DNA of 64,000 bases from CAVORB01 sp963698495 (GTDB lineage: Bacteria; Pseudomonadota; Gammaproteobacteria; Chromatiales; Chromatiaceae). Below, piece by piece: positions 18,305-27,067 of this stretch (its first letter is position 1; every line of letters begins with the position of its first letter). Below the pieces are notes generated by a model. That model was not told where the DNA came from. It was given only the letters and a program-made list of their open reading frames with translations, and did not search any database. A program made the position numbers and the translations under genes. Where the stretch lies: NCBI GenBank assembly GCA_963698495.1, contig CAVORB010000002.1:124001-188000 (forward strand). The letters run 5' to 3'.

Positions 18305-19579
18305 TCACCGTAAAGACGCGTGGAGCCTCGCCAGTCGCTGTGTGATTCGCAACTGCGGAGCGACGGAGTCGAGACGACGTGCAAGCTCGACGACTGCTCG
18401 CTGCTCATCGGGCTGGAGTTCTTTCGCGGCCGCTATGGCGATATAGCGAGCGGCGGCGAGATGCTGACCATAAATCAGGGATACCTCGGCCGCGAAGAGC
18501 GGATCAGTCGTCAAGATGTCGGTTTTCAAATCAGGCAGGAGCGCAAGTAGGGCGGCGCGTCCAAACCGACCGGTCTCCCCCTTGACAGCGCCGAGGACGA
18601 AGCTTGGCTCGAAAGCCTCGGCGCCGGAGCGGCGTATCAAGGCCAGGGCCGCCGAGAAGTCATTCATCGTCGTCATGTAGGACAGCAGCACAGCCTGCTC
18701 GGCCGCGGTGAGTGTCGCGCGCCCGCTCAGCCAGACACGGAGCAGCGCACGGGCGACCGTACCGTGGCCAGCGAGGGCGAATACGGGTATCGTCACGTGG
18801 GCCTCCCCGTCACGATTGCTTTCGAGGCAGGCAGTCGCAAGGGCTCGGGCTTCACGGACGAATCCGCGACGCAGCAAGGCCCCTGTGACCCGCGCAAGGC
18901 TGTAGGTGTCGCCGTCGGCGGCATACCAGTCCGCGGCCATGATGGCGGCCTCGTCCGCACGCTCACTCCCGATTAGCAGCTCAGCGAACATCGGCCTCGC
19001 GTTTCCACGTTGCTTCGGCGGGAGACTGATGCGAGCCCGCAACAAGCCCTCCGAAGCACGGAGGTCTCCCCGTGTCCGCTCCAGCTCCAAGAGGCGCATT
19101 GCGAGCCGATCGGTCAACTGTGCCGGGTCGAGGCTGAGGAGCAACTGCTCCTCCTCATCGATACGGCGCAACAGCCGCAGCGATGTTGCCAGGGCGGTCA
19201 ACCGCGTCGATGAAGGCGCCAGTTTGTAGGCGTTGGCCAAATGGGTGGCGGCAGTGTCCAGGTCGCCGAGCTCGCGCGCAACCCGGGCAAGACGTTCTTC
19301 TGCCAAGAGCGCATGCGGCGGCAGCTCGGCCAGGCTCTCGAGGCTCGCGCGCGCGCCGGATAGGTTGCCTGCCTCGAGCGACAGATCTGCACGCTTCAAT
19401 AGCAGATTCGGATCCCGGCCGCCCTCGGCGTAGGCACGGTTCAACGCCTCGAGGGCCTTGGTCGGCGACATGGTGCTTAACGATAGCTCCAGTTCTTCCG
19501 CGGGTGAGGGCGAGAGCATGAAGACCGCAAGTGAAGACAGTATGCAAAGAGCGAGCACCGGAGCCAGATAGCGCGACAT
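18305..19579 (-). CDS. TPR-repeat protein, PelB-like scaffold without porin domain
   Basis: This 424-residue protein has one N-terminal hydrophobic anchor or signal (residues about 5-24) and is otherwise helical, with degenerate TPR repeats (for example ALEALNRAYAEGGRDPNLLLKRADLSLEAGNLSGARASLES and the AEERLARVARELGDLDTAATHLANAYKLAPSS region, each spoken of here by pattern). In Pel operons PelB has a periplasmic TPR region that binds PelA, followed by an outer-membrane beta-barrel. This protein ends without any barrel. It starts 3 bases after the pelA-like stop, so the two are surely co-translated. Equivalence to the PelB TPR region is an inference from position and fold. Confidence 0.65.
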   Translation of the reverse strand: MSRYLAPVLALCILSSLAVFMLSPSPAEELELSLSTMSPTKALEALNRAYAEGGRDPNLLLKRADLSLEAGNLSGARASLESLAELPPHALLAEERLARVARELGDLDTAATHLANAYKLAPSSTRLTALATSLRLLRRIDEEEQLLLSLDPAQLTDRLAMRLLELERTRGDLRASEGLLRARISLPPKQRGNARPMFAELLIGSERADEAAIMAADWYAADGDTYSLARVTGALLRRGFVREARALATACLESNRDGEAHVTIPVFALAGHGTVARALLRVWLSGRATLTAAEQAVLLSYMTTMNDFSAALALIRRSGAEAFEPSFVLGAVKGETGRFGRAALLALLPDLKTDILTTDPLFAAEVSLIYGQHLAAARYIAIAAAKELQPDEQRAVVELARRLDSVAPQLRITQRLARLHASLR

Positions 19580-19582
19580 TGC

Positions 19583-21923
19583 CTACCCTCCTTGCTGACA
19601 TGAGGAGATCATGACGCGAACCGGCCGACCATTGACGTCCGGCAAAGAGAACGACAGGATGTTGTCGTCGTTGGCGATTGCGTTATCCCAGTAGGCAGGC
19701 CGTCCGGGAGACGTTGCAGCGGCGCCGTCGTACATTTCGACGCGGTAGTCGCCGGAGCTTGGGGCACGCCAGGTCATCTCTCCTCGACCGAAGCCCGAGG
19801 CGTCAAATTCTGCTTTGCAGGAGTCGGTGGCGAGCCCTTGGATCAGCCAGCGTGCATTGTCGAGCTGGAAAGCGGCATCTCCCTCCCGCGGTCCTTTCTC
19901 GCGGTCGGGATTTAGCTCCTCCAGTGCGACGACGGGCCGTTCCTCGGCGGGGTCCAATGACACGTAAAAGGCCCTCCCCTCGTGCCGTCCGCCAAGAACC
20001 CCTGTGCAGCGAGCGACATCCAGCCGCAGGTCGCCGCCGGCGTCGGTGTCGAAACGTACTGTTTGAAGAGCGCCCCGGCGCTCGATGCGCCATTGTAGGG
20101 GGCCGGTGTTGACGATCCGAACAGTTGCGAAACCCTCGGCGATCCGCACGTACTGCGAAGTTCGGATCGGGACCACGAAGTCCGTTCGTGCGCGATCAAG
20201 CAACGTTTTTACCGCGTTCAGCGAGCCGAAACGCAATGCGGAAAACGCGCTGAAGGATAGGTGGAAGGGCTTGAGCCGCCGTGGTCGGTCCGTTGCGTCG
20301 AGGACGGCCTGGAGCCGAAGCAGGCCGTGGATAGGCTCGGTCCAGAAGTTCGTGTACAAGGCATCGCCGCCGAGGGCATTGTAGATTTGTCGCTCGGCGC
20401 CGACCTGAACCGACAGGGGGGTGAGCTTTGAAATGGAAGGCGCGACCGGGTCATAGAGACCTCCTCCGCCGCCCACGGCGGCGACGCCGGCCAGCCTGGC
20501 CCGAGCAAGCGCACCTTCGAAGACCTGGCTGTCACCGCCCCAGGTGATAAGTTTCGCGGAATGCCCGGGAGGCGCCAGCGCCTTCACTGCTGCGAGCGAG
20601 CCCTTGATTTCCGCATCAAGGTCGAACGGCTCGCGTGTGTATTTTCGCAGACCCGAGGTCCGAGCAGTTGATGCGCGCGAGAGGTCACCGGCGAAGACTT
20701 CGGCGAGGCTCGAGAACGCTTCCTTCAAGAGGCCGTTATTGGTCGATGCTTCGGCGGCACCTGCACGTTCGATGGTCTGCTGCTCTTCGTCGCGCCGATA
20801 ATTCTCGAAGAATCCCCAGCGCAGCGGCAGCGTCCGGGTGCCGGACGCGACCTCGACGTTTGGCAGACCGAAGGCGGCACGGGCGGCCTCCTCCCCCATT
20901 GTCGCGAATCGCCCTCCCAGCTCCGGATCGAGGTCGCCTGCGACGAGCGCCACGCTGACCGGCAGATCCCGATAGGGCTCGATCAGCTCGCCCAGAATCA
21001 CGCTTCCTGCGAGCCGCACCGGCTCGCTTGGACGATCGGCGGGGAGTGGAACTGTCCAGCCATCGCCGTGGATGCTGCTAAAGAAGATGCGGCGCCCGTC
21101 GAGGGTCGTGGTGTCCGGGATCGGGCGAAGCCCATTGCCAAGAAGGCTCTCGAAGAACCTGAAGGGATCAAGGACCCAGAACGCCATCTCGGCGTCGGGG
21201 TCGTAACGGATGAGCGCGGATCCTTGAACATATGCCCCGGTGGGCGCCGTTACCACGAGATCCGTCGTCGCAGCGCCGGCCGAATCGGGCTCGGTGACGC
21301 GCAGATGGCTGACGGCAGGCGGCACCGCCGTGATGCGCGGGAGCGTCCCGTCCGGAAACCATGAAATCACGCTCGAATCCGACGAGCAATGGGTCGCGGT
21401 AAGACAATTGCGCCCACAGCCCGACGCGATGATCGGCCGGCAGCAGATCGATCCCTAAACGGCTGAGAAATGCCCGGGATTGGCTGCCCGTCGCGGCCTC
21501 GGACAGCCCCGTCTCGCCGAGCACGATGAACTTGAGCCCGCCCGCTGGCCCGCCCTGCGCACGAACCCTGCCCGCCCACGCTGCATAAGCCTGCGGATCG
21601 GTCACGGGACCTTCGAACCAGGACATCACCGCGGCATAGTCAGGATCCAAGACATCCTCTGGCATTCCGAGCGCGATGTCGTGATAGACCATGTGGAAGC
21701 CGAGATGGTTGACGACGAGCTCGACATTCCGGTGCAGCCGTGTCCATCGCACCTTCGCCTCGTGCCTCCCGTCGTAAAGAGCAAGAATCAGACGTGGCAC
21801 GGGTGTCCCAGTATGGTCGTTGGAATCATCGTCGCGCGCGTGCGCCGTATCGGGCCGCAGGGCGGATACGGCGACAACCAGGATTGAAGCTGCCATCCAG
21901 GTCACCGTCCGATGCAGTTTCAT
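19583..21923 (-). CDS. PelA-like protein: deacetylase region without the GH114 domain, one frame change
   Basis: The frame from ATG 21923 (signal peptide ending AHA) changes near the T-run at about 21360; removing one T gives a continuous 779-residue protein. It matches the part of PelA after the hydrolase: an amidotransferase-like region (VNHLGFHMVYHDIALGMPEDV, AVMSWFEGPV), then the NodB-like deacetylase core (RRIFFSSIHGDGW and LPVSVALVAGDLD), and a C-terminal beta-rich region. The Asp of HGDGW is kept, but the zinc-binding His-x3-His motif expected after VEVAS is replaced (SGTRTLPL), so the deacetylase is probably inactive. It lies 31 bases after pelG and is followed by the TPR gene. Confidence 0.75.
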
Positions 21924-21954
21924 CGTCTCCCCGACTGGCTCCGCGACCTTGACT

Positions 21955-23460
21955 TCACGCCCGCCTTCGCCAGGTTGGTCTGGCGTCGGGGCCCTCCGCT
22001 GCTTCTCGCGGGCGATTGGGTGACGAGGAATATAGGGCTGAATTGTCCTGCACGAACACGCTGAACAAGAACCCTTTCAGCGTTCGGTACCCGATAAACG
22101 CGGAAACTGAGAAGGAAGCGAGAGATGCGACAAATACTCCGTATGCAGAGATGCCGAACCACGCGTAGGCCAGGATTCCGGCAACCAGGTTTGTCGCGCA
22201 GAAGATGAGCTGAAGCTCGAAAAACGCCCTCGTTCGATTGCATAACATTACGACGAAGCAGTTCGCGAAAAATAACGCCTGCAGCAGCGCGGCAATTAGC
22301 CCGATACGCATCAACTCCAATTGACGCATTTCCATCGAGAAGGAGACGATGAGATGTGCCGAAAGGAGGACGAACAGGGCGGTAAAGGTGACCTGGATAA
22401 AGGCGATCCTGAAGATCGAAACCGATATGTCGTTGGATAGCGTATCGGCTGCCGCGGCCATGGCACTGTAGGTGGGCCTAGCGCGAAGCAGCTGCCAGAA
22501 AGCGCTGATGCGTGGCTCCGCAACCCGCTCGTTGAGCAGGAAGATCGCGGTGAATGTGGGTACGATCGAAAGATGGGCGAAGAACATCGCACTGTCGTAC
22601 GTCGAGTAGTGCAGGAAGGACGACAAGGAGCTCATGCCATCTGGGCCGAGCCAGAACACCAGCTTGTCGATCCACAAGCCCACCACAGCCAACATCACCC
22701 CAGCGAACAGCAGGCTCTGGCCGCGCACCTCCCTTGCGATGCGCCGGGCGGCCTTTGACAGCTCCGGCAGATGTAGTTCGGTGGCGCGAATGAGATAGGC
22801 GCTCATGAGAAAATGGGCGACGAGCATCCCGATGGAGAAGCACCAGAGGATAATCTCGACACTCGGTGTCCCTCGGGCGCTGAACATTCCGCAACCGGTC
22901 GCGATCAGCATGCCCAGCGTGAAGTCGCGGATCAACCGCCACATCTCCCGCAACGCCGACATCACCGCAAAGCCCGTCCACAGCAGAGAGGCGGATACGG
23001 AAAGGGTGACGAAGGCCACGGCAAGCTCCAGGCGCATGCCGCCGAGAAGCGAGGCGATCACCACGGCGACGACCTGGGTCGCGGCCGCGGCGAGGACAAG
23101 ACAGACGACGTAGAGCTCCACCACCAGCCGTCCCTGGTCCTCGTCGACTGCCGAACGAATCAGCCGCGCGCTAAGCGTCCCGATCGGGGCGGTGACGAAT
23201 AACGAGAGTCCGAACGCATAAACCACCGCGAGGCGCAGATCCTCGATTGCCTCGCGTCCGAGAACCGGCGTCATCGTCATCGAGATCGCCGCAAGCGCGA
23301 CCACCGAAACGACCCACGGACCGACCGTGACAATGGTCGCTGCGAGGAACGAAACGATGGGCTCCAGCAAAGGACCTCTAAACAGCCATCGTACCAGCGC
23401 CCCTGACCTGATCGGCAGAGGTCGCAGACGGTGCGTGGCGAGGGCGGAGAGCACCTTCAC
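21955..23460 (-). CDS. pelG: PelG-like inner-membrane transporter/synthase subunit
   Basis: This 501-residue protein has about 12 hydrophobic segments and a PelG-like N-terminal region (FLAATIVTVGPWVVSVVAL). PelG is a MATE/Wzx-like membrane protein that pairs with the PelF glycosyltransferase and, with PelD and PelE, forms the Pel synthase complex. The start is GTG 23460, overlapping the pelF stop as GTGA; a GTG at 23454 is also possible. A longer open frame upstream lies inside pelF and is not coding. Confidence 0.85.
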   Translation of the reverse strand: MKVLSALATHRLRPLPIRSGALVRWLFRGPLLEPIVSFLAATIVTVGPWVVSVVALAAISMTMTPVLGREAIEDLRLAVVYAFGLSLFVTAPIGTLSARLIRSAVDEDQGRLVVELYVVCLVLAAAATQVVAVVIASLLGGMRLELAVAFVTLSVSASLLWTGFAVMSALREMWRLIRDFTLGMLIATGCGMFSARGTPSVEIILWCFSIGMLVAHFLMSAYLIRATELHLPELSKAARRIAREVRGQSLLFAGVMLAVVGLWIDKLVFWLGPDGMSSLSSFLHYSTYDSAMFFAHLSIVPTFTAIFLLNERVAEPRISAFWQLLRARPTYSAMAAAADTLSNDISVSIFRIAFIQVTFTALFVLLSAHLIVSFSMEMRQLELMRIGLIAALLQALFFANCFVVMLCNRTRAFFELQLIFCATNLVAGILAYAWFGISAYGVFVASLASFSVSAFIGYRTLKGFLFSVFVQDNSALYSSSPNRPREAAEGPDARPTWRRRA

Positions 23461-25016
23461 GCCGCGGCCAACCTGTCGTACAGAGCGGTGTAGCGGGCGG
23501 CCGAGGCTTCGGAGGTGAAATAGACCTTCACGCGCTGCCGAAGGGTTTCGCCGCAACGGCGCCTCACCGACTCGTCCTCGAGCAGTGATGCAACGGCCTC
23601 TGCTATCGCTTCCGGCGCCATCAGGGGCACGATTCGGCCGCCAGACCCCAGTTTTGGCGCCTCTTGCGGCAGGCCCTCGATGATCTCTCGACAGGACCCG
23701 ACGTCGGTTGCGACACAAGGAATGCCCGCGGCGCCGGCCTCCAGAATCACGAGCGGTTGCGCCTCGCTAATGCTCGTGAGCACCATGACGTCGATCTGCG
23801 GCAAGAATTCGACAATATTGACCTTCCCGGTGAACATCACGGACTCCTCGAGTCCGAGCTGCTCAACCAGTTGCCGGCACTGAGCGAAGTAGTCCGGATC
23901 CTCGTTCGTCGGGCCGAGAACGAGGGCCCTCAAGTTCGGTGTCGATGCGCGGAGAGCGGCTGCCGCCGTGATGTAGGTCTTGATGTCCTTGATCGGTACG
24001 ACCCGACCGATCAGGGCGATGGTGGGAGGGCGGTCTTTGACGGGCCGCACTGCAGCGAATTTTTCGAAATGAATGCCGTTTGGGATCACCTCGAGCTGGT
24101 CGATCCGAGCGCCAAGCGTCTTCTGGAACGCTTGGTTCTCGCCGTAGAGAGTCGTGATGCGGCTGCAGCTTCGGTAACAGAGCCTGGCGTAGGCCTCGAA
24201 CGTCGAGATCCAGAAGCTCCGAATATCGACGCGCGCGTCGCGGCGCGAGAGGCTGGGGTCGATCGTATCGCCGATCCACTCTGCCATCAGGAGGTCGATG
24301 CGTCGCTCGTTGGTATAGATGCCATGCTCGGTAATCGCGGCGGGGCGACCTGTCCTCATGGCTGCGTGCGTGGCGAAGAGTCCGGCGTAGCCGGTGGAGA
24401 TCGTGTGATAGACGCGCGCCCCCGGAATCGGGGTCGTCAAGACGGCAAAGAGGCCGCCCAGGAGCGTCCGCCAGGCCCAGAAGAAATCGGGGAAGGAAGC
24501 GTGCGGTGTGAAGCGGTGGTAGCAGGCCACCAGGACGTCCCAGCCAAATCGGCTGTTGATGAGCTGCGCCAGTGACACCGCGGGTGGACCCCCGCCCGTG
24601 TGCGACGAGTGCTTACTCGCGGTGGCACCGTTGCAAAGCACCGATAGCTCGGCCAAGGCGTCGGGATCGCCTTGACCTACTAAACGGCAGATGAGCTCGC
24701 TTACCTGTTCGACCCGCAGCGATGGCTCGCGTAACCGCGTCGGCCGGCATAGGCGTGGGTTCAGCACCAGATCGCCGAAGAGCACGACGTTGTCAGGAAG
24801 CTCGTAGCAGGGCGAGAGCGGTTCGTCGTTGGCGACTACCGATACGACGGCAAAGCGCCGTTGCGGCTGCTGCTTGATGAGCCAATCGATCCAGGCCGAC
24901 ACGCCTCCCGCAATATAGGGATAGCAGCCCTCTACGATGAGACAGACGTCGACTTCCGTATCATCGGTCGGCGCAGACGCCGGTTTTGAGGCTGTCGCCG
25001 CAGCTCCGTCGCGCAT
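23457..25016 (-). CDS. pelF: PelF-like GT4 glycosyltransferase
   Basis: This 519-residue cytoplasmic protein begins after a short leader with VDVCLIVEGCYPYIAGGVSAW, the PelF N-terminal signature. It has HGIYTNERRIDLLMAEW (about residues 240-256), the second Rossmann half VIPNGIHFEKF...PTIALIGRVVPIKDIKTYI, and the GT4 donor-site motif SEAQPLVILEAGAAGIPCVA with its paired Glu residues. PelF uses UDP-activated N-acetylhexosamine to polymerise the chain. ATG 25016 follows a strong GGAGGGGG site and lies 4 bases past the pelE stop. This is the most confidently identified member of the operon. Confidence 0.95.
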   Translation of the reverse strand: MRDGAAATASKPASAPTDDTEVDVCLIVEGCYPYIAGGVSAWIDWLIKQQPQRRFAVVSVVANDEPLSPCYELPDNVVLFGDLVLNPRLCRPTRLREPSLRVEQVSELICRLVGQGDPDALAELSVLCNGATASKHSSHTGGGPPAVSLAQLINSRFGWDVLVACYHRFTPHASFPDFFWAWRTLLGGLFAVLTTPIPGARVYHTISTGYAGLFATHAAMRTGRPAAITEHGIYTNERRIDLLMAEWIGDTIDPSLSRRDARVDIRSFWISTFEAYARLCYRSCSRITTLYGENQAFQKTLGARIDQLEVIPNGIHFEKFAAVRPVKDRPPTIALIGRVVPIKDIKTYITAAAALRASTPNLRALVLGPTNEDPDYFAQCRQLVEQLGLEESVMFTGKVNIVEFLPQIDVMVLTSISEAQPLVILEAGAAGIPCVATDVGSCREIIEGLPQEAPKLGSGGRIVPLMAPEAIAEAVASLLEDESVRRRCGETLRQRVKVYFTSEASAARYTALYDRLAAA

Positions 25017-25020
25017 GCGG

Positions 25021-26016
25021 TCATCCCCCTCCCAACAGGGGCGCGCAAGCGCCGTTCGCCAACGGTGGCAGCTTCCCGGCGGCCTCGGCATTTGTACGGC
25101 GAGTGACGCGGGTCACCGCAACATGAGCATGCTTGGCAGGAGGCTCTGCCGGTCCGGCGTCGGGGCTCGGCCTGGTGCCGGCCGCAAGCAACTGCGCCAA
25201 CCGTTGCAGCGCTCTGCCGGTGTCGCCATCTACGAATCCGGAAGCGGCAAGATGGGAGCACCGCGCCGCCAACACCGCGTCGTCAGGCCCTGGGGCGGTA
25301 GTCACACCCGCGAGCAGATCGCCCTTCGCGCGCAGTATCGCCTTCGCCTCGCTGCTCATGCGCTCGCGAAGCTTGGCGAAGACGGCTGCGGCCTGCACCC
25401 TGACCGCCGGCGTCGTCGATTGCAGGGCGGAAAGGAGCGCAGGAAACATCTCCGGCTCGAACCGCTGCGAGATCATGGCGATCGCGAATTGTTGTGCATC
25501 GAGATCGCCTCTCTCGATCGCCTGTTTCAGCGACCGCCTGTTGGACGCGTCGCGACGAGCTCGACGCCCCGCGATAATCTGCGCATAAAGCGCGTCTGCC
25601 TGCGCGCTTTGGAGATCCGGCAAGGTCGGGACTGCCGCGTGGCCGACGCGCGCCTGCGCCTGATCGGCCTTGGCTTTCTCCCTATGGCCACCGGCCACGA
25701 GACCGGTGACCAGTCCTACTCCCACGAGCGGACCGACCAGAAGAAGCATCGCCGAGCGGAACGCGATCTCACCTGAGAGGCCTCCGGCAACCACGCTGGC
25801 GGCGACCAGATGGCCCAGGACAACGGCAAAGTGAGTGAGTACCAAAAGGCCGGCCGCAGCGATCTGCATGATCCAGGCGTAAGCGAGCAGCGCTTCCAGG
25901 GCGATGACCGCTGCTTCGACGATGTGGGGCAGGAAATGCCGAGTTTCCGGGGACATCCGTGATGCGCCGGGGACTGTTCGTGAGGCCGCGTTGTTCGCGC
26001 CTGCCGAAACGGTCAC
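25021..26016 (-). CDS. pelE: PelE-like membrane/HEAT-TPR protein
   Basis: This 331-residue protein has N-terminal membrane helices (about 30-115: VEAAVIALEALLAYAWIMQIAAAG..., LLLVGPLVGVGLVTGLVAGG) and a helical cytoplasmic part, as in Pseudomonas PelE (similar length). PelE bridges PelD to the PelF-PelG synthase. The C-terminal 40 residues are low-complexity. The start is GTG 26016, overlapping the pelD stop as GTGA. Identification rests on topology, length and position between pelD and pelF rather than on strong motifs. Confidence 0.8.
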   Translation of the reverse strand: MTVSAGANNAASRTVPGASRMSPETRHFLPHIVEAAVIALEALLAYAWIMQIAAAGLLVLTHFAVVLGHLVAASVVAGGLSGEIAFRSAMLLLVGPLVGVGLVTGLVAGGHREKAKADQAQARVGHAAVPTLPDLQSAQADALYAQIIAGRRARRDASNRRSLKQAIERGDLDAQQFAIAMISQRFEPEMFPALLSALQSTTPAVRVQAAAVFAKLRERMSSEAKAILRAKGDLLAGVTTAPGPDDAVLAARCSHLAASGFVDGDTGRALQRLAQLLAAGTRPSPDAGPAEPPAKHAHVAVTRVTRRTNAEAAGKLPPLANGACAPLLGGG

Positions 26017-27065
26017 TTCGGCGCTCCGGTTACTTGGTCCGGTTCAGCGTTTCGGGAAAGCTCGTCCATCCGGTCGAGAACTGCCGACATGGCTTCGGAA
26101 AGCGTAATCAGGGCATCGACGTCGGTCCCATCTCTGGAACTATAGGGAACAGCGATCACACCCCGGGGCGTGCCCGCGTTCTGGCCGCCCACGGCGACGG
26201 CGGCAATGGTTCCAACCGTACCGTCGGTGCGATCGATAACGATCGGTGCGCCGCGTTCGACTAGGCGGCGTAGGATCGGGTCGTGTACGCCAAGAACGCT
26301 GCCGAGCATGGGGCAGGGATCGGCCTCAGAAACGTCGAGGTACTTGCCGCCGGTACCTAGCAGGAACAGATGGGCGTCGTCTACGCCGAGGAGCCCCGCG
26401 ACGGAGCGGACGAACGCATTGGCCAGGCCATGGCCGGAGGCGTGCCGGTCCGCCGAGACCGGCGCGTGCGCATCCGGCTCGCTGTTCTCGCCATCGCAAG
26501 CGAATTGCCCCTCCGGTACCGGAGGCGAGGCGGTCGCGGCAGCCACTTCGAACCGCCACAGCTCTTCGTCGATCCGCCGGATTTCATCGGCAAAAACCTG
26601 GTTGCTGTGACGCAGGCGTGCTAGCTCCCTCTCCTGTTCGGCTTGCTTCTGGCGTTCGCCGTGCCGGTAGAGTCCGATGAGCACCGCGTACAGCAGCCAC
26701 TGGATAGGCAGGTGAGCCATCTCTAGGTTGTAGGTCGAAATGTCGACGCCCGGCGCGCGAGGTGGCCAATCCATGAGCCAGGAAGCGAGAGCGGCGGTGG
26801 CCACGCCGCCGTAGAGCCCATGCTGCAGGGCGACGAGTATCACCGGGAGCCAGAATGGATGCAGGTCGAGCGCCGCATAGGCTCCGCGGCCGAAGAACAG
26901 GGTCTCGATCGCCAAGAGTCCGACCAGCAGAGCCATGCCCTCGGTGACGGCCCGGATAAATGACAGAAACTCGGATTCGCCGCCGTTCTCCGTAAAGGGA
27001 ATATCGTGTCCCTGGAGACGACCGCCGCGATCGCTCCCGGCGCCGACGGACACCTGTCGCTGCAT
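26013..27065 (-). CDS. pelD: PelD-like GAF protein lacking the GGDEF domain
   Basis: This 350-residue protein has about four N-terminal helices (FIRAVTEGMALLVGLLAIETLFF, HPFWLPVILVALQHGLYGG, LPIQWLLYAVLIGLYRHGERQ), a coiled coil (about 140-170) and a GAF domain (about 215-330: VDDAHLFLLGTGGKYLDV, PRGVIAVPYSS). Pseudomonas PelD continues into a degenerate GGDEF domain whose RxxD site binds cyclic di-GMP. Here the protein ends after GAF at a stop that overlaps the pelE start, so the truncation is genuine. Control by c-di-GMP through PelD is therefore doubtful. Confidence 0.83.
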   Translation of the reverse strand: MQRQVSVGAGSDRGGRLQGHDIPFTENGGESEFLSFIRAVTEGMALLVGLLAIETLFFGRGAYAALDLHPFWLPVILVALQHGLYGGVATAALASWLMDWPPRAPGVDISTYNLEMAHLPIQWLLYAVLIGLYRHGERQKQAEQERELARLRHSNQVFADEIRRIDEELWRFEVAAATASPPVPEGQFACDGENSEPDAHAPVSADRHASGHGLANAFVRSVAGLLGVDDAHLFLLGTGGKYLDVSEADPCPMLGSVLGVHDPILRRLVERGAPIVIDRTDGTVGTIAAVAVGGQNAGTPRGVIAVPYSSRDGTDVDALITLSEAMSAVLDRMDELSRNAEPDQVTGAPK

Positions 27066-27067
27066 GC

